Positions 1 to 8,129 are shown, counted from the first letter of the stretch. The stretch: 64,000 bases of DNA from Pseudolabrys sp. (GCA_026125895.1 JAHCKG010000001.1:124001-188000); one strand, 5' to 3'. Numbers and translations: made by a program. The notes: generated by a model from the letters alone, not told the origin.

Positions 1-1
1 G

Positions 2-439
2 CTGTTGGCCGAACACACCGGCCCGAAAGGCCAGATTTTTATCAAGGGCCGCGCGCAGCCGATCTGGTTCAGTTCAGTCAGCGAGACCATCGCCTTTACT
101 TTGCTGCCCGAGGAGCCTGCGGGCGTTGCCGCCATCTACGTCAACGATATGGGCAGCACAGACGACCAGGCTCGGCCGAGGCCGGGCGCTTGGGTCGAGG
201 CGAGACGCGCCTGGTATGTCCTCGGCAGCGACGAACGGGGCCGGGCCGGCATGGGCGATATGCAACGAGAGCCGATCCCGTTTGCGGACCGGGATGGCGC
301 ACGACGCTATCAGGCTGCGCATGGTGGGCGCCTCCTGCGGTTCTCGGAGATTCCCGAAGACGCGATCTTGGGAAGCGGTAACGATGCCGGTGGCGGCAAT
401 AATCGCGAGGCTGCCGGATCCGCAGCGCGAACCGATTGA
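2..439 (+). CDS. nosL: NosL, nitrous-oxide reductase copper chaperone (5' truncated by window edge)
   Basis: The frame is open from the first bases, so the true start and the lipoprotein signal lie outside the window. The visible part begins LAEHTGPKGQIF and continues through WFSSVSETIAFTLLPEEP and IYVNDMG, which is the conserved NosL core. NosL is a periplasmic, membrane-anchored Cu(I) protein that supplies copper to N2O reductase NosZ. It lies 9 bp before nosX, the usual nosL-nosX end of a nosRZDFYLX operon. The Gly/Asn-rich C-terminal tail is not conserved in the family. The N-terminal copper-binding Cys/Met motif cannot be checked here. Confidence 0.88.
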   Translation: MLAEHTGPKGQIFIKGRAQPIWFSSVSETIAFTLLPEEPAGVAAIYVNDMGSTDDQARPRPGAWVEARRAWYVLGSDERGRAGMGDMQREPIPFADRDGARRYQAAHGGRLLRFSEIPEDAILGSGNDAGGGNNREAAGSAARTD

Positions 440-448
440 GAGGACGAT

Positions 449-1453
449 ATGAACGTTAACGTCACGCGCCGCCGCTTCATCCGTATCGCCGCGAGTGCGG
501 GAGTCGCCTCGCTTCTGCCGGGCATCGCAGGAACGAAGGCTTCGTCAGGCGGGCTGCGGCATTGGCGCGGCATAGCATTGGGAGCCGATGCGTCGCTGCA
601 GGTCCTTCACCCCGATGGAGCAACGGCCGACCGTCTCATTGCCGCTTCGCTGGACGAAGTGCGGCGGCTGGAGAGCATTTTCAGTCTTTACCGTGATGAT
701 TCTGAAGTCGTGCGGCTCAACCGAGACGGTCGCCTTGACGCGCCGGCATCGGAATTGGTCGAGCTCTTGTCGGTCGCCGGCCGCTTTTCCCGTCTCACGG
801 CAGGCGCTTTCGATGCCACTGTGCAGCCGCTGTGGGATCTGTACGCCAGGCATTTCTCGACTCCGGGCGCCGACTCGGTAGGGCCGAGCGATGAGGCAAT
901 TGCAGCTGCACGCTCGCTCGTGGGGTATGAAGCCGTGCAGATCGATCCGGCAATGATCCGCCTGACAAAACCTGGCGCCAGAGTGACGCTCAATGGCATT
1001 GCGCAAGGCTACGCCACCGACCGCGTCGCCGATTTGCTCCGTGCGGCCGGCTGCGAACACACTTTGGTTGATATGGGTGAAATCCGGGCCATTGGCGATC
1101 ATCCGGAACATCGGCCCTGGGATGTAGCAATTCGAGATCCGCGAGAGGGGGCGCGTGCGCTCGGTGAGCTTCAGCTCAGTAACATGTCGATTGCCACATC
1201 GAGCGGCATCGGCACTCCACTTGATGCAACCGGCCGCTTCAATCACATCTTCGATCCCTCGGACGGTACCTGCGCGTCGCGGTATCTGAGCGTGTCCGTG
1301 AAAACCAGCCGGGCGACGACAGCTGACGCTCTCTCCACCGCCTTTTCATTGATGCCGATGGAGAGCGCCGCGCAAGTTCTCAAGGCAAGCGGCGGCGGCG
1401 AGGCGCTATTCTTCGACAGAGATCGGCGGGCGACATCTGTCCGGAGCACCTAG
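449..1453 (+). CDS. nosX: NosX, periplasmic FAD:protein FMN transferase (ApbE family)
   Basis: A 334-aa protein opening with a twin-arginine signal (TRRRFIR followed by a hydrophobic stretch to about residue 27), so it is exported folded. The ApbE fold follows, with LNGIAQGYATDRVADLLRAAG and a C-terminal TTADALSTAFSLM region, both typical of flavin transferases. NosX attaches FMN covalently to the periplasmic domain of NosR, which delivers electrons to N2O reductase. Its position directly after nosL supports the nos assignment over a generic ApbE. The ATG follows a GAGAGGAC ribosome site at about 437-444. It is the last gene of the nos unit here; no clear terminator was seen after it. Confidence 0.93.
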   Translation: MNVNVTRRRFIRIAASAGVASLLPGIAGTKASSGGLRHWRGIALGADASLQVLHPDGATADRLIAASLDEVRRLESIFSLYRDDSEVVRLNRDGRLDAPASELVELLSVAGRFSRLTAGAFDATVQPLWDLYARHFSTPGADSVGPSDEAIAAARSLVGYEAVQIDPAMIRLTKPGARVTLNGIAQGYATDRVADLLRAAGCEHTLVDMGEIRAIGDHPEHRPWDVAIRDPREGARALGELQLSNMSIATSSGIGTPLDATGRFNHIFDPSDGTCASRYLSVSVKTSRATTADALSTAFSLMPMESAAQVLKASGGGEALFFDRDRRATSVRST

Positions 1454-1738
1454 GTCCGCGACGTGAGTGCCTCAGGTGTGCGGTAACGGCGTCCATGGCA
1501 TGTTCGCCGAGCGGATCGGTCGGCGCCGTTTGATTGCCGGGCGAGGGTCGAAGACGAGCGGCTGAAAGCATTAATTGCTAGTCGAGGTTGGCAGAACTGC
1601 TGCAGGTGTTGGCGGCGTTTGCCGAACGACAGCCTGGAATTTCATTTGCATAATTCCAGTTATTGCCACGGCCGCACAGCGATGAAATCCTCTATAATCG
1701 CGTCCGAGTCCCTTCGATGATGCGGCGGCACTTTGTGA

Positions 1739-2062
1739 ATGGACCGAACAGTAGCCAAACTTAACATAGAGCATTTTAACCGGCTATTAGAGGCCGAGAG
1801 GGTACCACCCGAACGCCGAGAGACCCTCTTGAGACTTCTACGAGAAGAGTGGCTTCGGCCAACAAGGGCCGGGCTGGGCCGCATGCTAATGGTGATCTCT
1901 AGAAGGGGCGGCCGTCCTCTCTCCACGGACGCCAGTGGGTTGGACGAACCTCAAGTCGCCGATGACCGCCGCCCTCCTCGCCGTAAACTGAGATTCAGTT
2001 CTTGGCCGTCGCCTCGCGCAGCTGTCGGCGCAGGGTCTTCAATTCCTCGAAGCGCGTGGTGA
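1739..2062 (+). CDS. Small hypothetical protein with conserved N-terminus, possibly frameshifted
   Basis: The first 36 residues (KLNIEHFNRLLEAERVPPERR then LLRLLREE) resemble a very common short rhizobial protein that normally ends soon after LLAEEE. Here the frame continues with an Arg/Pro-rich tail that looks non-native and overlaps the 3' end of the opposing PAS gene. The likely explanation is a frameshift or lost stop in the tail. No function is known. No good ribosome site precedes the ATG. Confidence 0.4.
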   Translation: MDRTVAKLNIEHFNRLLEAERVPPERRETLLRLLREEWLRPTRAGLGRMLMVISRRGGRPLSTDASGLDEPQVADDRRPPRRKLRFSSWPSPRAAVGAGSSIPRSAW

Positions 2063-2432
2063 CGTCACGCATGACCGCAGCAAGGCCCGAAATTGCACCT
2101 GCCGCGTCGTGAAGCGCAACGAGGGTGAATTCGACCGAGATCTGCGCGCCGTCCTTGCGCAAGGCCGGCACCGACAAAGTGTCGCCGCCGGCATAGCGGC
2201 TCTGGCCGCTGGCCATCATCGCGCGATAGCCGTGCCAATGGCGGGCCCGCAGCCGCTCGGGGATGATGATGTCGAGCGAACGGCCGACCGCCTCGTCGGC
2301 GGCAAAGCCGAAGATGCGCGCCGCGCCTGGATTCCAGAAGCGGATGATGCCGTCGCGGTCGCAGGCGACGATGGCGTCGGCGACGCCCGACAGCAGCGCG
2401 CGGGCAACGTCGTCGCCGAAACTGCCGCTCAC
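1995..2432 (-). CDS. PAS-domain protein coupled to nsrR
   Basis: A 145-aa single PAS domain: VADAIVACDRDGIIRFWNPGAARIFGFAADEAVGRSLDIIIPERLR is the PAS N-cap and core, and VEFTLVALHDAAGAISGLAAVMRDVT the last strands. A short helical tail (RFEELKTLRRQLREAT) follows. There is no output domain. The GTG start is chosen because it overlaps the nsrR stop in the string GTGA, giving translational coupling; the upstream continuation of this frame is only antisense-like sequence over nsrR. It probably senses a ligand or redox state and acts with NsrR or in NO/O2 signalling. The partner is inferred from coupling only. Confidence 0.8.
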   Translation of the reverse strand: MSGSFGDDVARALLSGVADAIVACDRDGIIRFWNPGAARIFGFAADEAVGRSLDIIIPERLRARHWHGYRAMMASGQSRYAGGDTLSVPALRKDGAQISVEFTLVALHDAAGAISGLAAVMRDVTTRFEELKTLRRQLREATAKN

Positions 2433-2902
2433 CGTGCCGCTCCCGCAGTGGCGCGCCGCGGCGCCACCGTCTCGATCCCCAGCAGCGCGCGCATTGAGGC
2501 GCGCGGCTTCACCAGATCGGCCAGCGAATAATCGTCCAGCACCGCGAGGAAGGCCGCATTCGCCCGCGCCAGGGCGCCGCGCAAGCCGCAACACGGCGCG
2601 ATGGCGCAATCTTCCTCGATCGGTTTGAAGCACGGCACCAGCGCCATGTCCGGCTCGCTGAAGCGCACGACGTCGCCGAGATTGATGTCCTGCGCCGGCC
2701 GGGCGAGCCGCAGGCCGCCGCTCCGGCCGCGCACGGTTTCGATATAGCCCGCCGCGCCGAGATGATAGGCGACCTTCATCAGGTGGTTCTTTGAAATGCC
2801 GTAGCGCGCCGCGACGTCGGCGATGGTGGCAAGCCGGCCCTCACTGAGGGCCAGATACATCAGCAGGCGCAGGGCGAAATCGGAATGAACGGTGAGACGC
2901 AT
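2429..2902 (-). CDS. nsrR: NsrR-type Rrf2 transcriptional repressor (Fe-S, NO-sensing)
   Basis: A 157-aa Rrf2 regulator. The winged helix-turn-helix spans about residues 1-65 (MRLTVHSDFALRLLMYLAL, then GISKNHLMKVAYHLGAAGYI). A cysteine cluster C91-x7-C99-x4-C104-C105 matches the NsrR Fe-S ligand arrangement. NsrR represses NO-detoxification genes until NO destroys its cluster. Context agrees: it is divergent from a truncated-haemoglobin operon, near nos genes, with a long palindrome (2917-2947) in front of its own start. IscR and RirA have different Cys spacing, so NsrR is the best call. The C-terminal 25 residues are unconserved. Confidence 0.9.
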   Translation of the reverse strand: MRLTVHSDFALRLLMYLALSEGRLATIADVAARYGISKNHLMKVAYHLGAAGYIETVRGRSGGLRLARPAQDINLGDVVRFSEPDMALVPCFKPIEEDCAIAPCCGLRGALARANAAFLAVLDDYSLADLVKPRASMRALLGIETVAPRRATAGAAR

Positions 2903-2916
2903 GAGGAACCCTTCCG

Positions 2917-2947
2917 CTAAAAGAAGTATCCTAGATATTGCTTTTAG
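2917..2947. promoter_or_regulatory. 31-bp palindrome, candidate NsrR operator
   Basis: CTAAAAGAAGTAT (2917-2929) and ATATTGCTTTTAG (2935-2947) are inverted copies with two mismatches around a 5-bp centre. The site is 14 bp upstream of the nsrR start and 49 bp upstream of the divergent start at 2997. The size and AT-rich arms separated by one helical turn fit Rrf2/NsrR operators (two 11-bp half sites). It would give autoregulation and control of the haemoglobin operon. Confidence 0.65.
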
Positions 2948-2996
2948 GCAAGGCTGCGGCTAGCATGAGTGACATCTCGAAGAACGGAGGGCCTTC

Positions 2997-3164
2997 ATGA
3001 GCAAGGTCGGTTCTCATCTGGCGCGCTTTTTTCTGTGGCCCGGCGACATCGCCCGCGTCGCCATCGGTCTCGATCACGACGACAAGCAGGAACTCGTTCG
3101 CATGCTGGTGAATTCGCTGGTGTGGATCGTCGTCGGCATGGCGGTGGCCGTGGCGGTGATATGA
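2997..3164 (+). CDS. Small single-span membrane protein upstream of truncated haemoglobin
   Basis: A 55-aa protein: MSKVGSHLARFFLWPGD, a charged middle (GLDHDDKQELVRMLVN) and a C-terminal hydrophobic helix (SLVWIVVGMAVAVAVI). Its stop overlaps the haemoglobin start (ATGA at 3161-3164), so the two are translationally coupled. AGAACGGAGGG just upstream is a good ribosome site. It may tether or accompany the haemoglobin at the inner membrane. Function is unknown; the reading rests on codon-level coherence and coupling. Confidence 0.75.
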   Translation: MSKVGSHLARFFLWPGDIARVAIGLDHDDKQELVRMLVNSLVWIVVGMAVAVAVI

Positions 3165-3562
3165 CGGCGCTGAAGTTTTCCGAAGTGACCGACGAGTCGA
3201 TCCGCCGCCTGGTGGACGAATTCTATGCGCGCGTGCGCGACGATGCCGCGCTCGGCCCGGTGTTCGCCAACGCCATCAAGGACTGGGAGCCACATCTTGC
3301 GACCATGCGCGATTTCTGGTCATCGGTGATGCTGACCAGCGGCCGCTACAAGGGCAACCCGGTGATAAAGCATCGTCAGGTCGAAGGCATCAGCTATGAG
3401 ATGTTCGAGCGATGGCTGGCGCTGTTCGACGAGACCGCCCGCGCATTGTTCGAGCCGGCGCTCGCCGCCGTGTTCAACGCCAAGGCGGCGCGCATTGCCG
3501 AGAGTCTGCGGCTGGCGGTGTTCTACCGGCCCGACCAGCCGTGGCCGCCGACCGCGGCGTGA
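3161..3562 (+). CDS. Group III truncated haemoglobin
   Basis: A 133-aa trHb3-type globin: LVDEFYARVRDDAALGPVFANAI, WEPHLATMRDFWSSVMLTSGRYKGNP, then HRQVEGISYEMFERWLALFDETA. The His of KHRQVEG is the expected proximal haem ligand. Proteins of this group bind O2 and NO and commonly sit beside NsrR or denitrification genes; NO dioxygenation or scavenging is the likely role. The start ATG overlaps the preceding stop. A longer open frame upstream in the same phase is a shadow of the small membrane gene. Confidence 0.9.
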   Translation: MTALKFSEVTDESIRRLVDEFYARVRDDAALGPVFANAIKDWEPHLATMRDFWSSVMLTSGRYKGNPVIKHRQVEGISYEMFERWLALFDETARALFEPALAAVFNAKAARIAESLRLAVFYRPDQPWPPTAA

Positions 3563-3641
3563 AAGTGGCGCTTCGCTTCGGTTTGCGGGAGGGGCGCTAC
3601 TTTTAGATCTATGAGTCAACAAGCACAAAAGGTTTTACATC

Positions 3642-4076
3642 ATGAGCAAAGCCCTTGCGCGCGTGATGGGCGCGATCAAATCCAATCTGATTGCCTATGG
3701 GGAAGGTGTCGCGGAGGCGCGCCGGTTGTGCCGTGATTACGAGCGACTCAGCGCCATGAGCGATGGAGAGCTAGCTGCTATGGGGGTTAGCCGTGGAAAC
3801 ATTTCGGCGATCGTCACAGGAGTCTATGGACAAGCGCAACGGTCAGAAAGCCGTGCGTTTGATCTGGGCGGCGGAGCAGGACGCTTTCGCCCGGTGCGCT
3901 GGCTTCCAGCCAATTCGGCAGCTGAGACCGTCGACGCACGGAATCCCGTTCCGGCGCAAAGGCACATGCAGGGGACTGCTAGTCAGCGAGCCGTGGTTCT
4001 CCGTGACGCTAGCCGAGCAGGGCCGACACCAAGCCCGACCCAGGCTAAGCCATCGCGGGGGAGGTACGCTTTCTAG
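3642..4076 (+). CDS. DUF1127-containing protein
   Basis: A 144-aa protein. Residues about 28-60 (LCRDYERLSAMSDGELAAMGVSRGNIS) carry the DUF1127 signature, in which an Arg/Leu-rich helix is followed by LAxMGxxR. Alphaproteobacterial DUF1127 proteins are small, often 45-80 aa; some bind RNA or help in phosphate and carbon control. The second half here (after VTGVYGQ) is low-complexity and may be read-through sequence rather than a domain. It is transcribed away from the globin with an 80-bp gap and is probably its own unit. Confidence 0.7.
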   Translation: MSKALARVMGAIKSNLIAYGEGVAEARRLCRDYERLSAMSDGELAAMGVSRGNISAIVTGVYGQAQRSESRAFDLGGGAGRFRPVRWLPANSAAETVDARNPVPAQRHMQGTASQRAVVLRDASRAGPTPSPTQAKPSRGRYAF

Positions 4077-4151
4077 CGAACGTGTAGCCGCTGATCGCAA
4101 TCAAGCGGAAACAAGTCGTTGTGATAGGAAGGCATTGGTGGTTCCCGTCGC

Positions 4152-4682
4152 CTAGGCCGGATAGATAAGCGCTCCGCCGAGCTGTCGCTTAGCGGCATTC
4201 GTCAAGCTTGCCGGCATAATCTTGCCCGGCCCAAGTATGTGAAAGACATTCTCGCCCGCAGCCAACAGGTAGTCCGTGATGATTCGTCGGTGACATCGCC
4301 ACCAAACCGCCTCCGCGCACATCACGACGCAGCGCTCGACGCTGCCGCGCTCCCGCAGCTTGGCGAGGCCAGACTGGAAGCCGGCGCCCATTGCATAGTC
4401 CGCGTAGTTGTGGAAACTCTGATTCTCCCAGAAAGCATTGACGCTGGGCGCAATGTCGGGTGTACGCGGCCGATGGCCCCCAAGCTCAGCTAGATGTTCA
4501 TAGCTAATCTGAGATTTTGACAACGAGCTTGGTAGCGCTTCCAGATTGTATTGCGGATTTTTCAGCGAACGGGGGACGGAGCGCACGTCCACTACTAGGC
4601 TCACCTCCGAAGCGGTAAGCAATTCGATGAATTGCGCGATGGAGCGAGTGGAATGACCGATGGTGAAGAACGGCAGAGTCAA
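4152..4682 (-). CDS. DUF488 family protein
   Basis: A 176-aa protein matching the DUF488 pattern: FFTIGHSTRSIAQFIELL at the N-terminus, VVDVRSVPRSLKNPQYN, ELGGHRP, then VVMCAEAVWWRCHRRIITDYL, with the conserved Cys and CHR toward the C-terminus. Full length for the family. Biochemical function is not established for this group. The gene stands alone, convergent with the DUF1127 gene, with no recognised operon partner. Confidence 0.85.
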   Translation of the reverse strand: MTLPFFTIGHSTRSIAQFIELLTASEVSLVVDVRSVPRSLKNPQYNLEALPSSLSKSQISYEHLAELGGHRPRTPDIAPSVNAFWENQSFHNYADYAMGAGFQSGLAKLRERGSVERCVVMCAEAVWWRCHRRIITDYLLAAGENVFHILGPGKIMPASLTNAAKRQLGGALIYPA

Positions 4683-5206
4683 TCCCTACTCCTAAGATTC
4701 ATATTCACGTTCGCTACTAGTCGAGATGTCTCATAAATCCGGCTTTGTGTGCAAGGCGACGTGGCCCGTCTTGTCGCTCATGATTTCGAGTGTTCACAAA
4801 AGATGTAATTATTGACGTATCCTTTGTGGAACTATCACGTCGATGCGTCTTCACGAGTTTTCCTCGCGCCCGCTCACCCTCAAAATTAAAACTCGCGCGG
4901 TCGCCGACGTCCACGTCGGCCATTGGCACACGGACATCAGGCACCGAGCCGGAATCGTGGACTTCTGACCCTAGACTGACGTAGTCTGCCAGAGCGCCTC
5001 AGGCCGGCCCAGCGGCCCGAAGCTGTCCTACCGGTCAGGCCACCTCAGCCCGATTTTTGGCCTTGAGAGCGAACTGCCTCCGACAATGGCACCGCAGCCT
5101 CGGAACAGCGATCTTTTGCCGACGCCATGGCATTCCATTCGCTAGTCGGTAGGATGGCTAATCCGCCAAGCAGTGCCCCGAAGCAGATGGGTTCCGGCCT
5201 CGCGGT
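4683..5206. other. Intergenic stretch, no gene recognised
   Basis: Both strands show only short, compositionally odd frames. A 75-residue minus-strand frame (4717-4944) has no ribosome site and no family resemblance. No RNA gene, repeat or strong hairpin was seen. Confidence 0.5.
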
Positions 5207-5386
5207 TTAATCATTATCAGTGCATGGCTCTCGCGACACGTGTGCGGGGCGATCTTTCGGCGGTTCCTCGTTCGAGCATCCGATGGTCACGGTAAGTCCG
5301 CAGGCATGGCACGTGTGGACCACGGCGTCGTCGACGGTTGTCGCTTGCATTGCCAATCGGCAAGCGGGGCAAACGGGCGGATGAAT
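5207..5386 (-). pseudogene. Zinc-ribbon protein frame lacking a standard start codon
   Basis: The minus strand encodes IHPPVCPACRLAMQATTVDD then VVHTCHACGLTVTIG and an acidic hydrophilic tail ending EPCTDND. The two CxxC pairs 17 residues apart mark a treble-clef or zinc-ribbon protein. An in-frame stop (5405-5407) closes the frame upstream, and no ATG, GTG or TTG lies before the first CxxC; only ATT codons are available. It is therefore a 5'-damaged gene or one using a rare ATT start. Similar 60-80 aa zinc-ribbon proteins are frequent in Bradyrhizobium-like genomes. Confidence 0.5.
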
Positions 5387-5510
5387 CGAAACGTGATTAT
5401 TGAGCTAAATCCGAAGCGCGCGCCGCATACGATCAACTCCGTAGTTTTCCGAATGAGTATTCTCTCTCAAAAGAGGCATTTACAATACTGCTTTTAAAGC
5501 GTAGAGGCAA

Positions 5511-5524
5511 TTGCGCCGACGCAA
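5511..5524. promoter_or_regulatory. FixK/FNR-type box upstream of ccoN
   Basis: TTGCGCCGACGCAA is a perfect dyad (TTGCG-N4-CGCAA) that fits the rhizobial FixK2 consensus TTG(A/C)-N6-(T/G)CAA. Its centre is about 49 bp before the ccoN ATG. This is closer than usual for a class II activator at -41.5, which would leave a leader of only about 8 nt and put the AGAGG ribosome site upstream of the transcript start. The true transcription start or the binding mode may differ. Confidence 0.55.
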
Positions 5525-5566
5525 TATTCGGCAGCCAAACAGCCCAAGAATAAGAGGCGCCGGATT

Positions 5567-7213
5567 ATGGCTCAGCTCACAAGAACCGAACGTCAGATCG
5601 CTCTAGCATTGTTCGTTGGTTTAGCGGTCGCTGGGCTGTTGATGGTGGCGGGAGGTCGCGCAGACCCGCTCGGTCTTCACGGCGCGCTCATTTTAGGGGT
5701 GGCGGTTTTCGGAAGCTTCGGGATCATCTCTAAATATTACGAGCCACTGCCCGGCGCTGATCGCCTGCGCGAATATTACGACGATCCCAGCAAGTTCGGT
5801 GTCGTTGCCGCGATGGTTTGGGTCGCATTTGGCCTTTTCATGGGCGACTGGGTGGCGTGGCTCCTCGTCAACCCGGACCTTACCTTTGACGCCGCGTGGT
5901 CGAGTTTCGGTCGCATCCGGCCTGTCCACACGACCTCTGTGATTTTCGGTTTTGGCGGTAACGCACTGATCGCCACGTCCTTCTATGTGATGCAGCGGAC
6001 GTCGCGGGCGCGGCTGCCGGACCAGTTGAGCCCCTGGTTCGTACTGCTCGGCTACAATCTGTTCTGTATTCTGGCAGTGACCGGCTACATGCTGGGTATC
6101 ACGCAATCTCGCGAGTACGCGGAGCCGGAATGGTACGCCGATATCTGGCTGGTGGTCGTGTGGATCGTATATTTCGTGACCTACTTGCGTACCCTAGCGC
6201 GGCGCAAGGAGCCGCACATCTACGTTTCGAACTGGTACTACCTGGCGTTCATTCTGGTCGTGGCGATGCTGCATATCGTCAACAACCTCGCCGTGCCGGT
6301 GTCGCTCGGCCACGCAAAAAGCTACTCATTATTCTCCGGTGTCCAGGATGCAATGACCGAGTGGTGGTACGGCCACAACGCTGTAGCATTCTTTCTGACC
6401 TCGGGCTTTCTCGGCATGATGTACTACTTCATGCCGAAGCGCGCAGGGCGCCCGATTTTCTCTTATCGCCTGTCCATCATCAGTTTCTGGGGCATCACCT
6501 TCTTTTACATTTGGGTAGGCTCGCACCATCTGCATTATACCGCGTTGCCACAGTGGGTGCAGACGCTTGGCATGACGTTCTCGGTCCTGTTGCTCGTGCC
6601 TTCTTGGGCCTCCGCCGGTAATGCCTTGCTTACGCTTAATGGTGCCTGGCACAAGGTCCGTGATGACGCGACCCTGCGTTTCATGATGATCGCGGCGGTC
6701 TTTTACGGACTGACCACGTTTGAGGGATCGTTCATGGCGATCCGACCGGTCAACTCGCTCTCGCACTACACAGACTGGACGATTGGCCATGTCCACGCAG
6801 GCGCGCTCGGCTGGGTGGCGATGATCACCTTCGGCTCGATCTATGCGTCAGTCCCCTGGCTTTGGAAGCGCGACGCCATGTATTCGGCGCGCCTGGTGGA
6901 GGTTCATTTCTGGCTCGCACTGGCGGGAACGATTGTCTACGTCTTCGCAATGTGGAATTCCGGCATCGTGCAAGGATTAATGTGGCGGACCTACAACGAG
7001 AGCGGGACGCTGACTTATTCCTTCGTCGATTCACTAATTGCGATGCATCCTTACTACATCGCACGCGCCGTTGGGGGTCTGCTGTTCCTGATCGGGGCAC
7101 TGGTCGGCTGCTACAACATGTACATGACGATCCGTGCCGCTCCGCAGCGCAAGCGGCTGGCCTCAACTAGCGACATGCCGGCGGCTGTGCCGGCTATCGC
7201 TCCTGCAGAGTGA
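5567..7213 (+). CDS. ccoN: cbb3-type cytochrome c oxidase subunit I (CcoN/FixN)
   Basis: A 548-aa polytopic haem-copper oxidase core subunit, full length. Haem and CuB ligand regions are visible: RPVHTTSVIFGFGGNA (about residue 121), EWWYGHNAVAFF (about 269), GSHHLHYTALPQW (about 320) and HYTDWTIGHVHAGALGW (about 408). It reduces O2 to water with high affinity at the inner membrane. It is the first gene of an eight-gene overlapping operon. AGAGG lies 11 bp before the ATG. The stop overlaps the GTG start of ccoO. The FixK-type box suggests induction at low oxygen. Confidence 0.96.
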   Translation: MAQLTRTERQIALALFVGLAVAGLLMVAGGRADPLGLHGALILGVAVFGSFGIISKYYEPLPGADRLREYYDDPSKFGVVAAMVWVAFGLFMGDWVAWLLVNPDLTFDAAWSSFGRIRPVHTTSVIFGFGGNALIATSFYVMQRTSRARLPDQLSPWFVLLGYNLFCILAVTGYMLGITQSREYAEPEWYADIWLVVVWIVYFVTYLRTLARRKEPHIYVSNWYYLAFILVVAMLHIVNNLAVPVSLGHAKSYSLFSGVQDAMTEWWYGHNAVAFFLTSGFLGMMYYFMPKRAGRPIFSYRLSIISFWGITFFYIWVGSHHLHYTALPQWVQTLGMTFSVLLLVPSWASAGNALLTLNGAWHKVRDDATLRFMMIAAVFYGLTTFEGSFMAIRPVNSLSHYTDWTIGHVHAGALGWVAMITFGSIYASVPWLWKRDAMYSARLVEVHFWLALAGTIVYVFAMWNSGIVQGLMWRTYNESGTLTYSFVDSLIAMHPYYIARAVGGLLFLIGALVGCYNMYMTIRAAPQRKRLASTSDMPAAVPAIAPAE

Positions 7214-7959
7214 CGCTGAAGATGTTTGGCTTCCATTACCGCCTCGAACGCAAGACCATTCCTTTCGTGCTGGCAATCATCGGCGCTGCCAGCATTGGCG
7301 GCTTTGTGGAAATCGCGCCGTTGTTCACGATCCATCAGACGGTAGAAAGCGCGCCGAATATGCGCGTGTACACTCCGCTGGAGCTCGCCGGGCGCAACAT
7401 CTACATCCGGGAAGGCTGTTACGCTTGCCATTCTCAAATGATTCGAACCCTGCGCGATGATGTCGAGCGCTATGGGCATTATTCGCTCGCGGTCGAATCC
7501 AAATACGACCATCCGATGCTTTGGGGGTCGAAGAGAACGGGGCCTGATCTCGCCCGTATTGGGGGCAAGTATTCCGATGCGTGGCACGTCATCCATTTGA
7601 ACAATCCGCGCGATGTCGTTCCTGAGTCCGTCATGCCGGCTTACACTTGGCTGAAACGTACTGAATTGCGGACAGCCGATCTCAGGCTGCATTTGAAGGC
7701 GCTGCGTGAGGTCGGCGTTCCCTACACCGATGACATGATCGCGAATGCGCCTGCAGATGCCTACGGACAGGCCAATCCCGGGACACCCTTAGCCGACGGC
7801 GTTATCAAGCGTTATGGCGAGACGACCGACGTCAACGCCTTCGACGGTTCGCCCGGCAACGTGACAGAGATGGATGCGCTCGTAGCCTATCTGCAGATAC
7901 TCGGGCGCCTCACTGACGTTGCTTCCAATAGTCCAGCGGCGGGAGCAGCAAAGCCATGA
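7210..7959 (+). CDS. ccoO: cbb3-type oxidase subunit II, mono-haem cytochrome c (CcoO/FixO)
   Basis: A 249-aa protein with one N-terminal membrane helix (IPFVLAIIGAASIGGFVEIAPLF) and a single haem c site CYACH at residues 70-74, in the family context REGCYACHSQMIRTL. It passes electrons from CcoP to the CcoN core. The GTG start overlaps the ccoN stop (GTGA). The Ala/Pro-rich C-terminus ends 4 nt into the ccoQ start. Length is normal. Confidence 0.95.
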   Translation: MTLKMFGFHYRLERKTIPFVLAIIGAASIGGFVEIAPLFTIHQTVESAPNMRVYTPLELAGRNIYIREGCYACHSQMIRTLRDDVERYGHYSLAVESKYDHPMLWGSKRTGPDLARIGGKYSDAWHVIHLNNPRDVVPESVMPAYTWLKRTELRTADLRLHLKALREVGVPYTDDMIANAPADAYGQANPGTPLADGVIKRYGETTDVNAFDGSPGNVTEMDALVAYLQILGRLTDVASNSPAAGAAKP

Positions 7960-8129
7960 CTTTCATCGCGCACGACACCGTGGTCTGGTTTTCAAAGTCG
8001 ATCGGACTTTTCTATCTGCTCATTCTGTCTGCGGCGGTTGTAGCTTACGCCTATTGGCCCGCAAACCGGAAGAGCTTCGAGCGCGCCGCGAAGTCAATCA
8101 TCGAGGGTGAGGATAGGCCGTGGGGATAG
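7956..8129 (+). CDS. ccoQ: CcoQ/FixQ small cbb3 oxidase subunit
   Basis: A 57-aa single-span protein: an aromatic N-terminus (TFIAHDTVVWFSKSIGLFYLL), a helix continuing LILSAAVVAYAYWP, then NRKSFERAAKSIIEGED. NRKxFxxAA...I after one membrane helix is the CcoQ signature. It stabilises the CcoNOP complex. The ATG overlaps the ccoO stop (ATGA), and the 3' end overlaps ccoP by 10 bp. Confidence 0.92.
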   Translation: MTFIAHDTVVWFSKSIGLFYLLILSAAVVAYAYWPANRKSFERAAKSIIEGEDRPWG

